Shown piece after piece: positions 45,986 to 54,688 of a DNA stretch of 64,000 nucleotides (its first letter is position 1; every line of letters starts with the position of its first letter). A model generated the notes under the pieces. It did no database searches. It was not told where the DNA came from and saw only the letters and a list, made by a program, of their open reading frames with translations. Location of the stretch: contig NZ_WPAG02000003.1 of NCBI RefSeq assembly GCF_013602415.1, positions 310,001 to 374,000 on the forward strand, read 5' to 3'. The DNA comes from Rhodococcus sp. B50 (lineage in GTDB: Bacteria > Actinomycetota > Actinomycetes > Mycobacteriales > Mycobacteriaceae). Position numbers and translations under genes: made by a program.

Positions 45986-46637
45986 CGATGCCGCCTTGTC
46001 GGCGACCTTCGCTCGATCCCCGACACGTAAGCGCGGCTTGGGGCTCAGGGCTCGGAGGACCGGTGGTGTTCGTGGGCGGATCGTCGGGCGCCGGGATCCC
46101 GTGAGCCAGGGCTACGGGTGTTTCGATCTTCCCGCGATATCGACGGAACATCTTCGCTGCGATTTGCCATAGAAGCCGATGATGCGGGCTCTGCTCTGTC
46201 CGCCGCCCTGACGGTGTTACCGACCCGGCGACCAGCAGATCATGTATACGACTGCCCACTCGATGTCCCGGCGCCGGCCGGGCACCGCCGACGGGTGGGC
46301 CGGTTGTCTTCGGCCCTGGGAAATCGCAAGTCCCGGTGGCATCGGTCGCTGCCGCGACCATCACTGATGGCCGACACGATCGACCGGATCAGCCGGATAT
46401 ACCGCGACGACGGTGCCCACTTCGCGGCGGAGGAAGTTGACGACCTCGCCGGGATGCGTGCCGAACACCGCAAGGCTGCGCCCACCATCCGGTGCACCGG
46501 CACGAGAAGAGGGCAGCGGCTCCGTAGCGGGTGTGTGTGAGGCGCGTGCCCCACGAAGCTCTGACAGCAGATGAAGGCCCACCTCTGCCTCCACATCAGG
46601 CCGGTCCCGTCGTTCCGTCACAGCGCCTTCTTGCACG

Positions 46638-46877
46638 TCAGGGTCGTGGCAACACCCTTCCAGGTCCGTCATCGGTTCGGTTTGAACCAGAACTCTGGAC
46701 AGTCGCAGATCCCGCTTGGGCGATCCACGTCGTGTTCGTGCGCTGCCGTTTGATTCGTCTCGCGTACATCGCGACCGCATCACCGATGCTCGCGCCCGCC
46801 TCGCCTATGGCGAAACCTGCTCGAAGACAATGCTCTCTCAGTTCCATCACTGCCCCATCGACGCAGTCGATGTCCAT
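46638..46877 (-). CDS. Hypothetical small protein
   Basis: A 79-residue frame with a plausible helical first half (ELREHCLRAGFAIGEAGASIGDAVAMYARRIKRQRTN) and a polar tail. I do not recognise it, and no clear ribosome site precedes the ATG. It may be a chance frame. Confidence 0.25.
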   Translation of the reverse strand: MDIDCVDGAVMELREHCLRAGFAIGEAGASIGDAVAMYARRIKRQRTNTTWIAQAGSATVQSSGSNRTDDGPGRVLPRP

Positions 46878-46912
46878 CGGGATCAGGGCAGCGAGCCCCG
46901 TCGAATGGATGC

Positions 46913-46940
46913 TTGGGCTACTGGGGACCCAGTAGCCCAA
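46913..46940 (-). terminator. Terminator hairpin after BVMO 3
   Basis: TTGGGCTACTGG (46913-46924) and CCAGTAGCCCAA (46929-46940), a perfect 12-bp stem with a 4-base loop, 15 bases beyond the monooxygenase stop. Confidence 0.85.
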
Positions 46941-46954
46941 ACGCATCCGTCTCG

Positions 46955-48601
46955 TCAGTCGGTCCCGTAGGTGTCGTAACCGTTGGCCTTGATTTCTTCC
47001 CAACGCGCAAAGTACTGAGGGACTCCCCCTGAGTAGTTGAGCATCTGCGCCGGCTTACCGGGCACGTTTGCACCCCAGTACCAGGAACGTGCCTTCGTGA
47101 ACATCGAGTTCACGAAAAGCTCGTCGACGTGTGCGCGCCACTGCTTCTCGGACTCTTCGGTGTTCTCGAACCGTGTCGCCCCTTTCTCGCGCAGGTACTC
47201 GAGGAACTCGACGACGATTTCACCTTGGTACTCGGCAGATGTCGGGCCGTTGCAGAACCCGGACGGGCTCTGAGGTCCGTACAGGAACATCATGTTCGGG
47301 AATCCGCGGGTTGACAGGCCCAGGCACGTGTCGACACCGGACTTCCACTTGTCCTGAATCTTCAGGCCGTCGACGCCGGTGATATCGATGGCCATGATCC
47401 CACCACGGTTGTTGTCGAACCCTGTTGCCAGTACGAGGAGGTCGCATTCGATGACACCGTCGTCGGTTTCGACACCATGGGGCAGCACCCGCCGAATCGG
47501 CGTGACGTTGGAGTCGATGACATCGACGTTGTCCTGATTGATGACATCGAAGTAGTCCTGTTCGAGGGAGGGACGCTTGACGCCGTAGGGATGCGGAGGC
47601 GTCTCCGGTGCGACGATTGCCGCTTTCTTGGGGTCGGTGACCCGCTCGAGGACCTTGCCACGCCAGAAGTCGTAGAACGTGCGGTTGGCCTCCTCATCTA
47701 CAAGGATGTCCTGGAAGTTTCCGAGCCACAGCTCGAAACCACCTTCTGCCCACATCTTCTCGTAGATCGCGTCGCGCTCTTCCTTACTCAGGTCGGTGGC
47801 GTTCTGCGGAATGAAATCGAAGTCGAAGCCGGCAAACGCCTTGTAGCGCTTAGCAAACCGCTCGGGCAGTCCCTTCCGGAAGTGATCGTTGTCGTCATGG
47901 GTGAGTTTGCGTTGTTGCATCGGAAGTGCCAGATTCGGGGTGCGTTGGAACACGGTGACGTGTTCGGCGACATGACCTGCCTCCTGGACGACCTGTACAC
48001 CGCTGGCGCCGGTACCGATGACGACAACTTTGCGGCCACTCATATCCACGCCCTCTTGAGGCCAGCGCGCAGTGTGGTAGCACTCACCGGCGAAGGAATC
48101 GAGCCCTTCGAGATTCGGATACAGCGGCTTGGCGCCGAATCCTGTGGCAACAATGACCTGCCGTGCCTTCTGGGTCTTGCCGTCGGCGGACCGTACGGTC
48201 CACTGGCGGGTCTCCTCGTCCCACGTGCATGCTTCGGCGAAAGTGTCGAACACGACGTCGCGGGTGAGGTCGAGCTGTGAGTCGACGTAGTTGAAGTACT
48301 CACGGACCCCCTGGTGGCCCGGATACAGTTCGGTGAAGTCGTACTTCTTCCACAGGTCCTTGTAGGAGAACTGGTAGATCTGTCCGGTGCTGTCGGTACG
48401 GGCTCCGGGATAGCAGTTCCACCACCAGATTCCGCCCAGTCCACCCGCGGCGTCCCAGACTTTGACGGTGAAACCGAGATCGCGCAGTCGGTCCAATGCG
48501 TACAGGCCGGAGAATCCTCCCCCGATGATCAGAACATCGAGTACGTCATTGTTAGAGTGTGAGCCGCTGCGGGTCGCTGTGGCGACCTGGGATTCGGTCA
48601 T
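46955..48601 (-). CDS. Type I Baeyer-Villiger monooxygenase (BVMO 3)
   Basis: A 548-residue flavoprotein. FAD motif GGGFSG at 27-32, NADPH motif GTGASG, and a canonical fingerprint FAGECYHTARWPQ. LATGFDNNRGGIMAIDITGVDG and GFPNMMFLYGPQSPSGFCNGPTSAEYQGE are of the cyclohexanone monooxygenase type. The ATG at 48601 has an excellent AGGAGG eight bases upstream; the open frame reaches 48736. An acyl-CoA dehydrogenase gene lies 209 bases upstream on the same strand, and a terminator follows. Together with BVMO 1 and 2 this gives three type I enzymes within 27 kb. Confidence 0.94.
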   Translation of the reverse strand: MTESQVATATRSGSHSNNDVLDVLIIGGGFSGLYALDRLRDLGFTVKVWDAAGGLGGIWWWNCYPGARTDSTGQIYQFSYKDLWKKYDFTELYPGHQGVREYFNYVDSQLDLTRDVVFDTFAEACTWDEETRQWTVRSADGKTQKARQVIVATGFGAKPLYPNLEGLDSFAGECYHTARWPQEGVDMSGRKVVVIGTGASGVQVVQEAGHVAEHVTVFQRTPNLALPMQQRKLTHDDNDHFRKGLPERFAKRYKAFAGFDFDFIPQNATDLSKEERDAIYEKMWAEGGFELWLGNFQDILVDEEANRTFYDFWRGKVLERVTDPKKAAIVAPETPPHPYGVKRPSLEQDYFDVINQDNVDVIDSNVTPIRRVLPHGVETDDGVIECDLLVLATGFDNNRGGIMAIDITGVDGLKIQDKWKSGVDTCLGLSTRGFPNMMFLYGPQSPSGFCNGPTSAEYQGEIVVEFLEYLREKGATRFENTEESEKQWRAHVDELFVNSMFTKARSWYWGANVPGKPAQMLNYSGGVPQYFARWEEIKANGYDTYGTD

Positions 48602-48753
48602 GTGGTCCTCCTGGAGATTTCCCGGGACGGGTGTTTCCGCCCGGACATCTACGACGGTAGAAGCGAACATGTGATGTGAAGTGTCCGAAATCGAGTCAAG
48701 ACAATCCGATACGACACATGTATTGATAAGCAGCACAAACTAATTCGCTTACC

Positions 48754-48768
48754 GTTCGACATTCGAAC
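48754..48768. promoter_or_regulatory. Perfect palindrome upstream of BVMO 3
   Basis: GTTCGA-CAT-TCGAAC, 153 bases upstream of the BVMO 3 start and 43 bases below the acyl-CoA dehydrogenase stop. It is a possible operator; no matching regulator is known here. Confidence 0.45.
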
Positions 48769-48810
48769 CTGCTGCACTCACGACAGAACGATCGGTACTC
48801 GACTCCGAGA

Positions 48811-49956
48811 TCAGAAACCCAGATCGCGACCGATCAGTTCTTTCATGATTTCGTTCGATCCCGCCCAGATCTTCGTGACCCGGGCATCCCGCCAGGCTCG
48901 TGCCACTCGGTACTCGTTCATGTAGCCGTATCCCCCGTGCAGTTGCACGCAATGATCGAGGATCCGGTTCTGGATCTCTGCAGTCCACCATTTCGCCTTG
49001 GCTGCATCGGTTGGTGTCAACGTCCCCTTCGAGTGGGCTTCGATGCAGCGGTCGACGTATGCCTGTGTGACGTCGATCTGTGTCACCAGTTCGGCAAGCA
49101 AGAACTTGTTGTGCTGAAACGTTCCGATTGACTGCCCGAATGCTTTTCGTTCTCGGCAGTAGTCGATCGTCTCGAGCAGAATCTGCGCAGCGTGCGCGAG
49201 ATTGGCTATGGCGCATCCGAGGCGTTCCTGGGGCAGGAACGACATCATGTGGATGAATCCTCGATCGAGTTCGCCGATCACGTCGTCATCGGTGACGCGC
49301 ACCCGGTCGAGGAAGAGTTCAGCGGTGTCCGCTTCGTCCTGGCCGACCTTGTCGAGTTTTCGGCCACGCTCGAATCCGGGCAAGGAGGTGTCCACGCCGA
49401 AAAGGGTTATTCCCTTGGCCTTCTTCGATGGAGAGGTACGTGCAGGAATGATCACCAGGTCTGCCGAGTAGCCATTGGTGATGAATGTCTTGGCACCCGA
49501 GAGCAACCACCCGTTGCCGTCCCGTACTGCGGTGGTCTTCAGTGCGGCCAGATCCGATCCCCCACCGGGTTCGGTCATTCCGATGGCAGTGAGCACGTCA
49601 CCGGAACACAGTCCTGGAAGCCACCTGGCCTTTTGTTCCTCGGTGGTCAGATGCACCAGATACGGCGCCACGACGTCACAGTGAATACTCACACTCGACG
49701 CCAACGCGGCGTTCATCTTGGCCAATTCCTCGATGAGGACCGCATTGAAGCGATAGTCACCTGCCTCGACACCTGAATATCGTTCGGGTACTTCGAGCCC
49801 CAACAGGTCGTGCTTGCCTGCGGCAAGCCAGAAATCTCGCGGCAATGCCCTGTCGGCACGAACGTCGGCGGCCAGGGGCTCGAACCATCGAGCGAGAAAC
49901 TCGCAGACAGAGTGTCGGTAAGCCTTGTGATCATCACCGTACACCGTTCGCTTCAT
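48811..49956 (-). CDS. Acyl-CoA dehydrogenase
   Basis: A 381-residue classical acyl-CoA dehydrogenase: LGLEVPERYSGVEAGDYRFNAVLIEEL, TAIGMTEPGGGSDLAALKTTA, SGAKTFITNGYSADLVIIPART, RKAFGQSIGTFQHNKFLLAEL and CVQLHGGYGYMNEYRVARAWRDARVTKIWAGSNEIMKELIGRDLGF, with the usual Glu in SNEI. It resembles the long-chain/isobutyryl-type enzymes more than the paired FadE proteins elsewhere in the window. It is upstream of BVMO 3 and downstream of regulator copy 2 on the same strand. Confidence 0.92.
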   Translation of the reverse strand: MKRTVYGDDHKAYRHSVCEFLARWFEPLAADVRADRALPRDFWLAAGKHDLLGLEVPERYSGVEAGDYRFNAVLIEELAKMNAALASSVSIHCDVVAPYLVHLTTEEQKARWLPGLCSGDVLTAIGMTEPGGGSDLAALKTTAVRDGNGWLLSGAKTFITNGYSADLVIIPARTSPSKKAKGITLFGVDTSLPGFERGRKLDKVGQDEADTAELFLDRVRVTDDDVIGELDRGFIHMMSFLPQERLGCAIANLAHAAQILLETIDYCRERKAFGQSIGTFQHNKFLLAELVTQIDVTQAYVDRCIEAHSKGTLTPTDAAKAKWWTAEIQNRILDHCVQLHGGYGYMNEYRVARAWRDARVTKIWAGSNEIMKELIGRDLGF

Positions 49957-50070
49957 GATGGGTCATCCTTCGGATCGGGTGGACGTCACCATCCAGACGG
50001 ACGGTGTGAGGAGGCAGGGATCGTGATTGCCTACCCCATCTCATCGTCTCGTGCGGCGCGCCGTGGGGGA

Positions 50071-50087
50071 TGTCCCGTTATGCGACA
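50071..50087 (-). promoter_or_regulatory. Palindromic site 6, downstream of regulator copy 2
   Basis: TGTCGCATAACGGGACA on the minus strand, the exact equivalent of site 2. It lies about 115 bases upstream of the acyl-CoA dehydrogenase start, so it could serve that gene. Confidence 0.6.
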
Positions 50088-50100
50088 GAGTGTTCCAGGG

Positions 50101-51894
50101 TCAGGAACCGAACTTTTCGTTTTCCAGGCCCAGTGCGCGGATCTTGCGGTAGAGGGTCGAGCGGGCCACGCCGAGCCGATGGGCGGCGAGGGATTTGTTG
50201 CCGTCGGACTCGTCGAGGGCGCGCACGATCGCTTCGCGTTCGGTGCGTTCGAGGGAGGTCAACCGGCGGCCGGCACCGAGGGTGCGGTAGTCGGCGGGCA
50301 GGTGTTCGAGTTTGATGTCGAAACCCATCGATCGTGCGGCGGCGGTGGTCAGCACCGAGGCCAGCTCACGCAGGTTGCCGGGCCAGTGATGGGCGATCAC
50401 GGCGCGATGGGCCGCCGGTTGCAGTTGCGGAGTCGGGCGGTCGGGGAACTCGGCGGCGAGCAACTCACGCGCGAGATCGGTGAGATCTTCGATGCGCTGA
50501 CGCAGCGGCGGGATGCACACGCTGCGCCGCACATGGGTCTGCACCTGATGACCAAGCTCGTCGGGGGTGCTCGAGGTGGCCGTGGCGATCAGCGGTGCAC
50601 CCAGCTCGACGGCGGCGTCGAGCAACCGCCGGGTGGGGGCGAGAGCATCGTCGGGGACCTCGTCGAGGTGCTCGAGGATGCACGCGAAGCTGCCGGACAG
50701 ACGCGCCCGCAGCTCGGCCACCTTTGAGGGGGTCAACGTCGACGCGTCCACGCTCGGGACCGGGGTGTGGTGGCCCCAGCGGTGCTGGATCTGACGGGCC
50801 AGGTGGGTTTTGCCGACACCGGACTCGCCGACGATCAGCACCGGCGCCACGGTGCCGACGATCTCGTCGACCCGGTCCTGGAGCCGGTGCGCGGCCAGGC
50901 TGCGGCCGGCGATACGCGCCGCCGGCGCCGCACCGGCGGGCGGGGCGGGGGCCAGGCGGGCGCGGGGGCGCGGCGGGGCCGGTGAGGCCAGCGGGCGCAG
51001 TTCGATGATCGCGCTGAGCGGATCGGTGGGCTCACCGACCCGGCGGGCATGGACCCGCACGTCGATCCCCTCGGCGAAGCGCAGCGGTCCTTCCCATTCG
51101 TCCTTGGCGGCCAGATGGGTGCTGATCCAGTCCCAGATCATCATCTGATCGGTCGAATCCATCAACCGTGACACCGTCGGGGTCGCGATCACCGTGTCCC
51201 GGCTCATCGCTACCACCGCGGCGTGGCCGCGGCGTTTGCTGCGCATGTATTCGCGCAGCAGGCTCTGCTCGCTGCGGGCGGACAGGGCGAACAGTCGTTC
51301 TTCGATGTCGCGTACCGCCGACAGGACCAGCGGTGCCATCAGCTCGTTGACATCGTCGACCTCGCAGGTGATGTCGACGATGCCGGTCACCGCACGCGAG
51401 ACCGGGTCGACGATCGGTGAGCCGACACAGGCCAGCGGATGCAGCGACTCGAGCAGGTGCTCTTCCCCGCGGACCCGGAACGCTTTGCGTTCTTCGAGGG
51501 CGGTGCCGATCCCGTTGGTTCCGGCGCATTCCTCGGCGAAGATGAACCCCGGGGCGACCTGGGCACGGTCGAGACGACCGAGCAGCGACCGCTGCCCGGC
51601 CCGCCGGTCGACGATGGTCGCATCCTGGGAGGCGAGCAGGATCGTCACCGGCGCATCGGCGAGTTGATCGGCCAACCGATCCAGAACCGGCCGCGCCGCA
51701 CGCACAAGCTTCGAGTCGGCGGGGGTATCGATGTAACGCAGACGAGAACCGTCCGAAGCCGCCCCGATGGCACGGCAGCGGCGCCAGGACTGCTCGATCT
51801 CCGGCCGCACTCGTGGCGAAGCATTGTCATACCTGTCGGAGTCATACCCGTCGGAATTGCGATCGTCTACGTGCATGCGAAGCCGCTCGGTCAC
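50101..51894 (-). CDS. AcoR/NtrC-like Fis-family regulator, copy 2
   Basis: A 597-residue regulator almost identical to copy 1 from RPEIEQSWRRC to the end (LGLENEKFGS). It differs in its first 30 residues (MTERLRMHVDDRNSDGYDSD) and at isolated positions (APLIATA for APVIATA, AVIAHHW for ALIDHHW, VLTTAA for VLSTAA). The GAF-type sensor, Walker A GESGVGKT and Fis-type helix-turn-helix are kept, and the GAFTGA loop is absent as in copy 1. The GTG start is preceded by GAGGTGG. The ligase gene lies upstream on the same strand and the acyl-CoA dehydrogenase and BVMO 3 downstream. Confidence 0.9.
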   Translation of the reverse strand: MTERLRMHVDDRNSDGYDSDRYDNASPRVRPEIEQSWRRCRAIGAASDGSRLRYIDTPADSKLVRAARPVLDRLADQLADAPVTILLASQDATIVDRRAGQRSLLGRLDRAQVAPGFIFAEECAGTNGIGTALEERKAFRVRGEEHLLESLHPLACVGSPIVDPVSRAVTGIVDITCEVDDVNELMAPLVLSAVRDIEERLFALSARSEQSLLREYMRSKRRGHAAVVAMSRDTVIATPTVSRLMDSTDQMMIWDWISTHLAAKDEWEGPLRFAEGIDVRVHARRVGEPTDPLSAIIELRPLASPAPPRPRARLAPAPPAGAAPAARIAGRSLAAHRLQDRVDEIVGTVAPVLIVGESGVGKTHLARQIQHRWGHHTPVPSVDASTLTPSKVAELRARLSGSFACILEHLDEVPDDALAPTRRLLDAAVELGAPLIATATSSTPDELGHQVQTHVRRSVCIPPLRQRIEDLTDLARELLAAEFPDRPTPQLQPAAHRAVIAHHWPGNLRELASVLTTAAARSMGFDIKLEHLPADYRTLGAGRRLTSLERTEREAIVRALDESDGNKSLAAHRLGVARSTLYRKIRALGLENEKFGS

Positions 51895-51962
51895 GTCATC
51901 ACCACCTCGAACACCTCATGGTCAGTACGAACATTATGTAATAGAGGTCACATGGGCCATGA

Positions 51963-51981
51963 GTGTCCCAGAACGCTACAC
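51963..51981 (-). promoter_or_regulatory. Palindromic site 7, upstream of regulator copy 2
   Basis: GTGTAGCGTTCTGGGACAC on the minus strand, identical to site 1. It overlaps the stop codon of the ligase gene and lies 69 bases before the regulator start. Confidence 0.6.
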
Positions 51982-53556
51982 CGCAGACTTCTGGGCCCAC
52001 ATCCGGCGCATACGCACCTTGTCAAGTTTGCCCACTGATGTCTTGGGGACCTCGTCCACCCGCACGAACGTGTCCGGGAGCCAGAACTTCGGCAAGGTCA
52101 CCGCCAAGTGGGCCCGAAGCTGATCGTCGGAGACCTCCCCCGAAGTCCGAACCCACGCCACGGGGCGCTCCTGCCAGGTCTCGTGCGGTACCGCGATGAC
52201 AGCGGCCTCCACCACCGCCGGATGCAGGAGCAGCTGGTTCTCGACCTCAACGGAAGAGATCCATTCTCCCCCGCTCTTGATAAGGTCCTTGACCCGGTCG
52301 CGGATCTCCAGCCGGCCGTCCGGATGAATCACCGCGACGTCGCCGCTGCGCAACCAGCCGGCGTCGAACGCCTCGGCGGCGCGGTCGTCGTCGAAGTACG
52401 TCCCGGTTACCCACGGCGAACGAACCTCCAGCTCGCCGGTGGTGAAGCCATTCCACGGCAGCTTCCGACCCTCCTCGTCGACGACACGCACCTGGAACAA
52501 CGGCAAGGGCCTACCTTGGCATTCGGCCGAGTTGCTGAAAGTACCCATAGGGGAGGTTTCGGTCATCCCCCACCCGTTGACGGTCACCACTCTCCGCTCC
52601 GCCCACCACCTCACCAGCACTGGTGGCAGCACCTGCCCGCCCAACCACATGGTCTGCAAACTTCCGAGGTCGTAACGCTCGGGATCGGCATCGAACTGTG
52701 CACGCATGAGCGCTGCCACAGCCGGAGCGCCGACGAAGACATCGGGTGTCTGATCCGTGATGATGCGCAGAAGCTCCGCCGGCGAAGGGTGCGGCCCGGG
52801 GAGGACGAGACGTGCGCCCTGCAGCACCCCCGCGTACGGAACACCCCAACTGTGTACATGGGACATCTGCGTGGCAAGTAAGTACGAGTGCCTACCGTCG
52901 ATCGCGACGCCCCCGGAAGCACTGATCGCCATCGCGTGCAGCACCGTACTTCGATGGCTGTACACCACCCCCTTGGGCAGCCCGGTGGTACCCGAGGTGA
53001 AGCAAATGGACGATGCGGTCGCCTCGTCGAACTCCGGGAATTCCTCGATCGGCACGGCATCGAGCAACAATCCGTCGAACGACCACCATGTCACCTCTGC
53101 AGATACCAAATACTCGGCCTGCTCGAGATCACCGATGACCACCACATGCCGGATCCGCGGGAGACGCGGGAGAATCTCGAAGAGAACGGGCAACAGATCA
53201 GCGTCAATCAGCACCACCTCGTCCTCGGCCTTGTCCATTGTGTAGGCGATGTGCTCGGGCGACATCCGATGGTTGACCGTATGCAGCACTGCCCCGCACG
53301 CAGGAACTGCGTAGTAGGCGACAAGATGCTCGAAGGTGTTCCATGCCAACGTCGCGACCCTGGTTCCGAACCCGATGCCCAGGTTCCCGAAGGAACCAGC
53401 AAACCGGCGTGCGGTCGCACCGAGATCGCGGTAGGTGAACTCTCGGTCTCCGCGGGTTGCGTCGCACGAGACTCCGACCCGGTCGGCAAAGACGTTCTCA
53501 GCACGCCACAGCAGCGAGCTGATCAGCAGTGGACGATCCATCATCGTGGTGAGCAT
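51976..53556 (-). CDS. AMP-forming acyl-CoA ligase, medium/long-chain type
   Basis: A 526-residue ANL ligase: SSICFTSGTTGLPKGVVYSHRS, VNGWGMTETSPMGTFS, GWLRSGDVAVIHPDGRLEIRDRVKDLIKSGGEWISSVEVEN and the Lys of VPKTSVGKLDKVRMR. The ATG at 53556 has GGAGG upstream; the open frame runs back to 53829 without domain content. It activates an acid to its CoA ester for beta-oxidation. It is divergent from the SMP-30 gene at 53789 with a palindromic site between, and regulator copy 2 follows directly. A fragment of a related gene survives beside regulator copy 1. Confidence 0.92.
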   Translation of the reverse strand: MLTTMMDRPLLISSLLWRAENVFADRVGVSCDATRGDREFTYRDLGATARRFAGSFGNLGIGFGTRVATLAWNTFEHLVAYYAVPACGAVLHTVNHRMSPEHIAYTMDKAEDEVVLIDADLLPVLFEILPRLPRIRHVVVIGDLEQAEYLVSAEVTWWSFDGLLLDAVPIEEFPEFDEATASSICFTSGTTGLPKGVVYSHRSTVLHAMAISASGGVAIDGRHSYLLATQMSHVHSWGVPYAGVLQGARLVLPGPHPSPAELLRIITDQTPDVFVGAPAVAALMRAQFDADPERYDLGSLQTMWLGGQVLPPVLVRWWAERRVVTVNGWGMTETSPMGTFSNSAECQGRPLPLFQVRVVDEEGRKLPWNGFTTGELEVRSPWVTGTYFDDDRAAEAFDAGWLRSGDVAVIHPDGRLEIRDRVKDLIKSGGEWISSVEVENQLLLHPAVVEAAVIAVPHETWQERPVAWVRTSGEVSDDQLRAHLAVTLPKFWLPDTFVRVDEVPKTSVGKLDKVRMRRMWAQKSAV

Positions 53557-53662
53557 GGCGCATTCCTCCGGATCAGGTGAGCGAGGGTACGACCAGCCTG
53601 CACACCAACCCTCGCACCGAACCGTCCGAATTTGCGACAGCGCCCGATGAACTCGTACGCAC

Positions 53663-53679
53663 TGTTGCGTTGTGGGACA
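53663..53679 (+). promoter_or_regulatory. Palindromic site 8, between ligase and SMP-30 genes
   Basis: TGTTGCGTTGTGGGACA, matching TGTNGC-N6-GGACA with a different spacer. It is 107 bases from the ligase start and 110 from the SMP-30 start, so it could serve both. Confidence 0.6.
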
Positions 53680-53788
53680 CCTCGACTGCCGTGAGGATCC
53701 CGAGACTGGAGCCACCTCACCCGCATGGGCGCCCGGCCGACACCGGCCGAGCCCAGCGGGCAACGAGCGCCGGAAGAAAGGTACTCCC

Positions 53789-54688
53789 ATGACAAGTCGT
53801 CCAATGACGGAAGTCGCAACAGGATTCACCTACACCGAGGGACCTCGGTGGCATGAGGGCCGACTGTGGTTCGTGGATTTCTACACCCACTCGGTCAATG
53901 CCGTGAACGCCGACGGATCCATCGAACAGGTCTGCACCGTCGAACACCAGCCGTCCGGACTCGGATGGCTTCCCGACGGGCGCATGCTCGTTGTCTCGAT
54001 GAAGGACCGCAAAGTCCTGCGCCGCGAATCCGACGGCTCGCTCGTCGAGCACGCCGACATCTCCGAACACTGCCACGGTCACGCCAACGACATGGTGGTC
54101 GCCGCGAGCGGGCAGGCATACGTCGGCGAGTTCGGATTCGATCTCATGGGAGGAGCCGACCACGAGCACGGCGTTGTCGTCCTCGTCGACACCGACGGCA
54201 CTTCCCGAGTCGCTGCCGAAGGATTGTCCTTCCCGAACGGTATGTGCATCTCCCCGGACGGAAGAACGCTGTACGTCAACGAACTGTTCGGCAACCGCGT
54301 CTCCCGATTCGACATCGAACCGGACGGCACACTCGGCCCCCGTCAGGACTTCGCCTCATTCGGCGATCTCGGCGACGAGGCGAGCGTGGAGAAGCGGCTC
54401 GCGGCGTGCACGATCGCGCCGGATGGTCAGGCCCTTGACGCTGAAGGTGCCATCTGGATCGCCGACTGCGTCAACCAACGTGCCGTCCGCCTGGCCGAAG
54501 GCGGAACCATCCTGGACGAGGTGAGTACGGCTCCGCTGGGAGTGTTCGCGGTCGCGCTCGGTGGCGATGACGGTCGCACACTATTCCTCTCGGTCGCACC
54601 GGATTTCGACGAAGCCAAGCGCAGCGCTGCGCGTGAAGCCAAGGTCCTCTCGACGAGAGTCGACGTTCCGCACGCAGGGAGGCCGTGA
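53789..54688 (+). CDS. SMP-30/gluconolactonase-type hydrolase
   Basis: A 299-residue beta-propeller lactonase. The metal-site Glu is in TEGPRW, Asn in CHGHANDMVV, a second Asn in SFPNGMCISPDG, and Asp in IWIADCVNQ. It is a distant relative of the protein at 15179-16042, so the window codes for two lactonases of this kind. The ATG at 53789 follows GAAAGG. It is the first gene of a plus-strand operon: its stop overlaps the GTG start of the next gene. Confidence 0.87.
   Translation: MTSRPMTEVATGFTYTEGPRWHEGRLWFVDFYTHSVNAVNADGSIEQVCTVEHQPSGLGWLPDGRMLVVSMKDRKVLRRESDGSLVEHADISEHCHGHANDMVVAASGQAYVGEFGFDLMGGADHEHGVVVLVDTDGTSRVAAEGLSFPNGMCISPDGRTLYVNELFGNRVSRFDIEPDGTLGPRQDFASFGDLGDEASVEKRLAACTIAPDGQALDAEGAIWIADCVNQRAVRLAEGGTILDEVSTAPLGVFAVALGGDDGRTLFLSVAPDFDEAKRSAAREAKVLSTRVDVPHAGRP

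Larger units (their letters stand above)
45400..46954. other. Gene-poor region with repeat copy 2
   Basis: About 1.5 kb of DNA with no gene I can identify. A minus-strand frame at 46877-46638 (MDIDCVDGAVMELREHCLRAGFAIGEAGASIGDAVAMYARRI) looks protein-like but is short and unplaced. The structured repeat lies at 45753-45985. Confidence 0.4.
50071..51981 (-). repeat. 1.9-kb long inverted repeat, copy B
   Basis: The reverse complement of 10812-12710 apart from a divergent stretch over the first 100 or so coding bases of the regulator and scattered substitutions. The shared block begins in the last codons of the upstream acyl-CoA ligase gene. Confidence 0.85.

Noticed and set aside
45159..46364. 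401-codon minus-strand frame
   Set aside because: It overlaps the end of nudC on the other strand and is low-complexity (Pro/Arg/Ser-rich) without ribosome site or domain.
48680..48716. TGTCC and TGTCG segments upstream of BVMO 3 as a ninth regulator site
   Set aside because: The spacing between the half-sites is far too long to fit TGTNGC-N6-GGACA.
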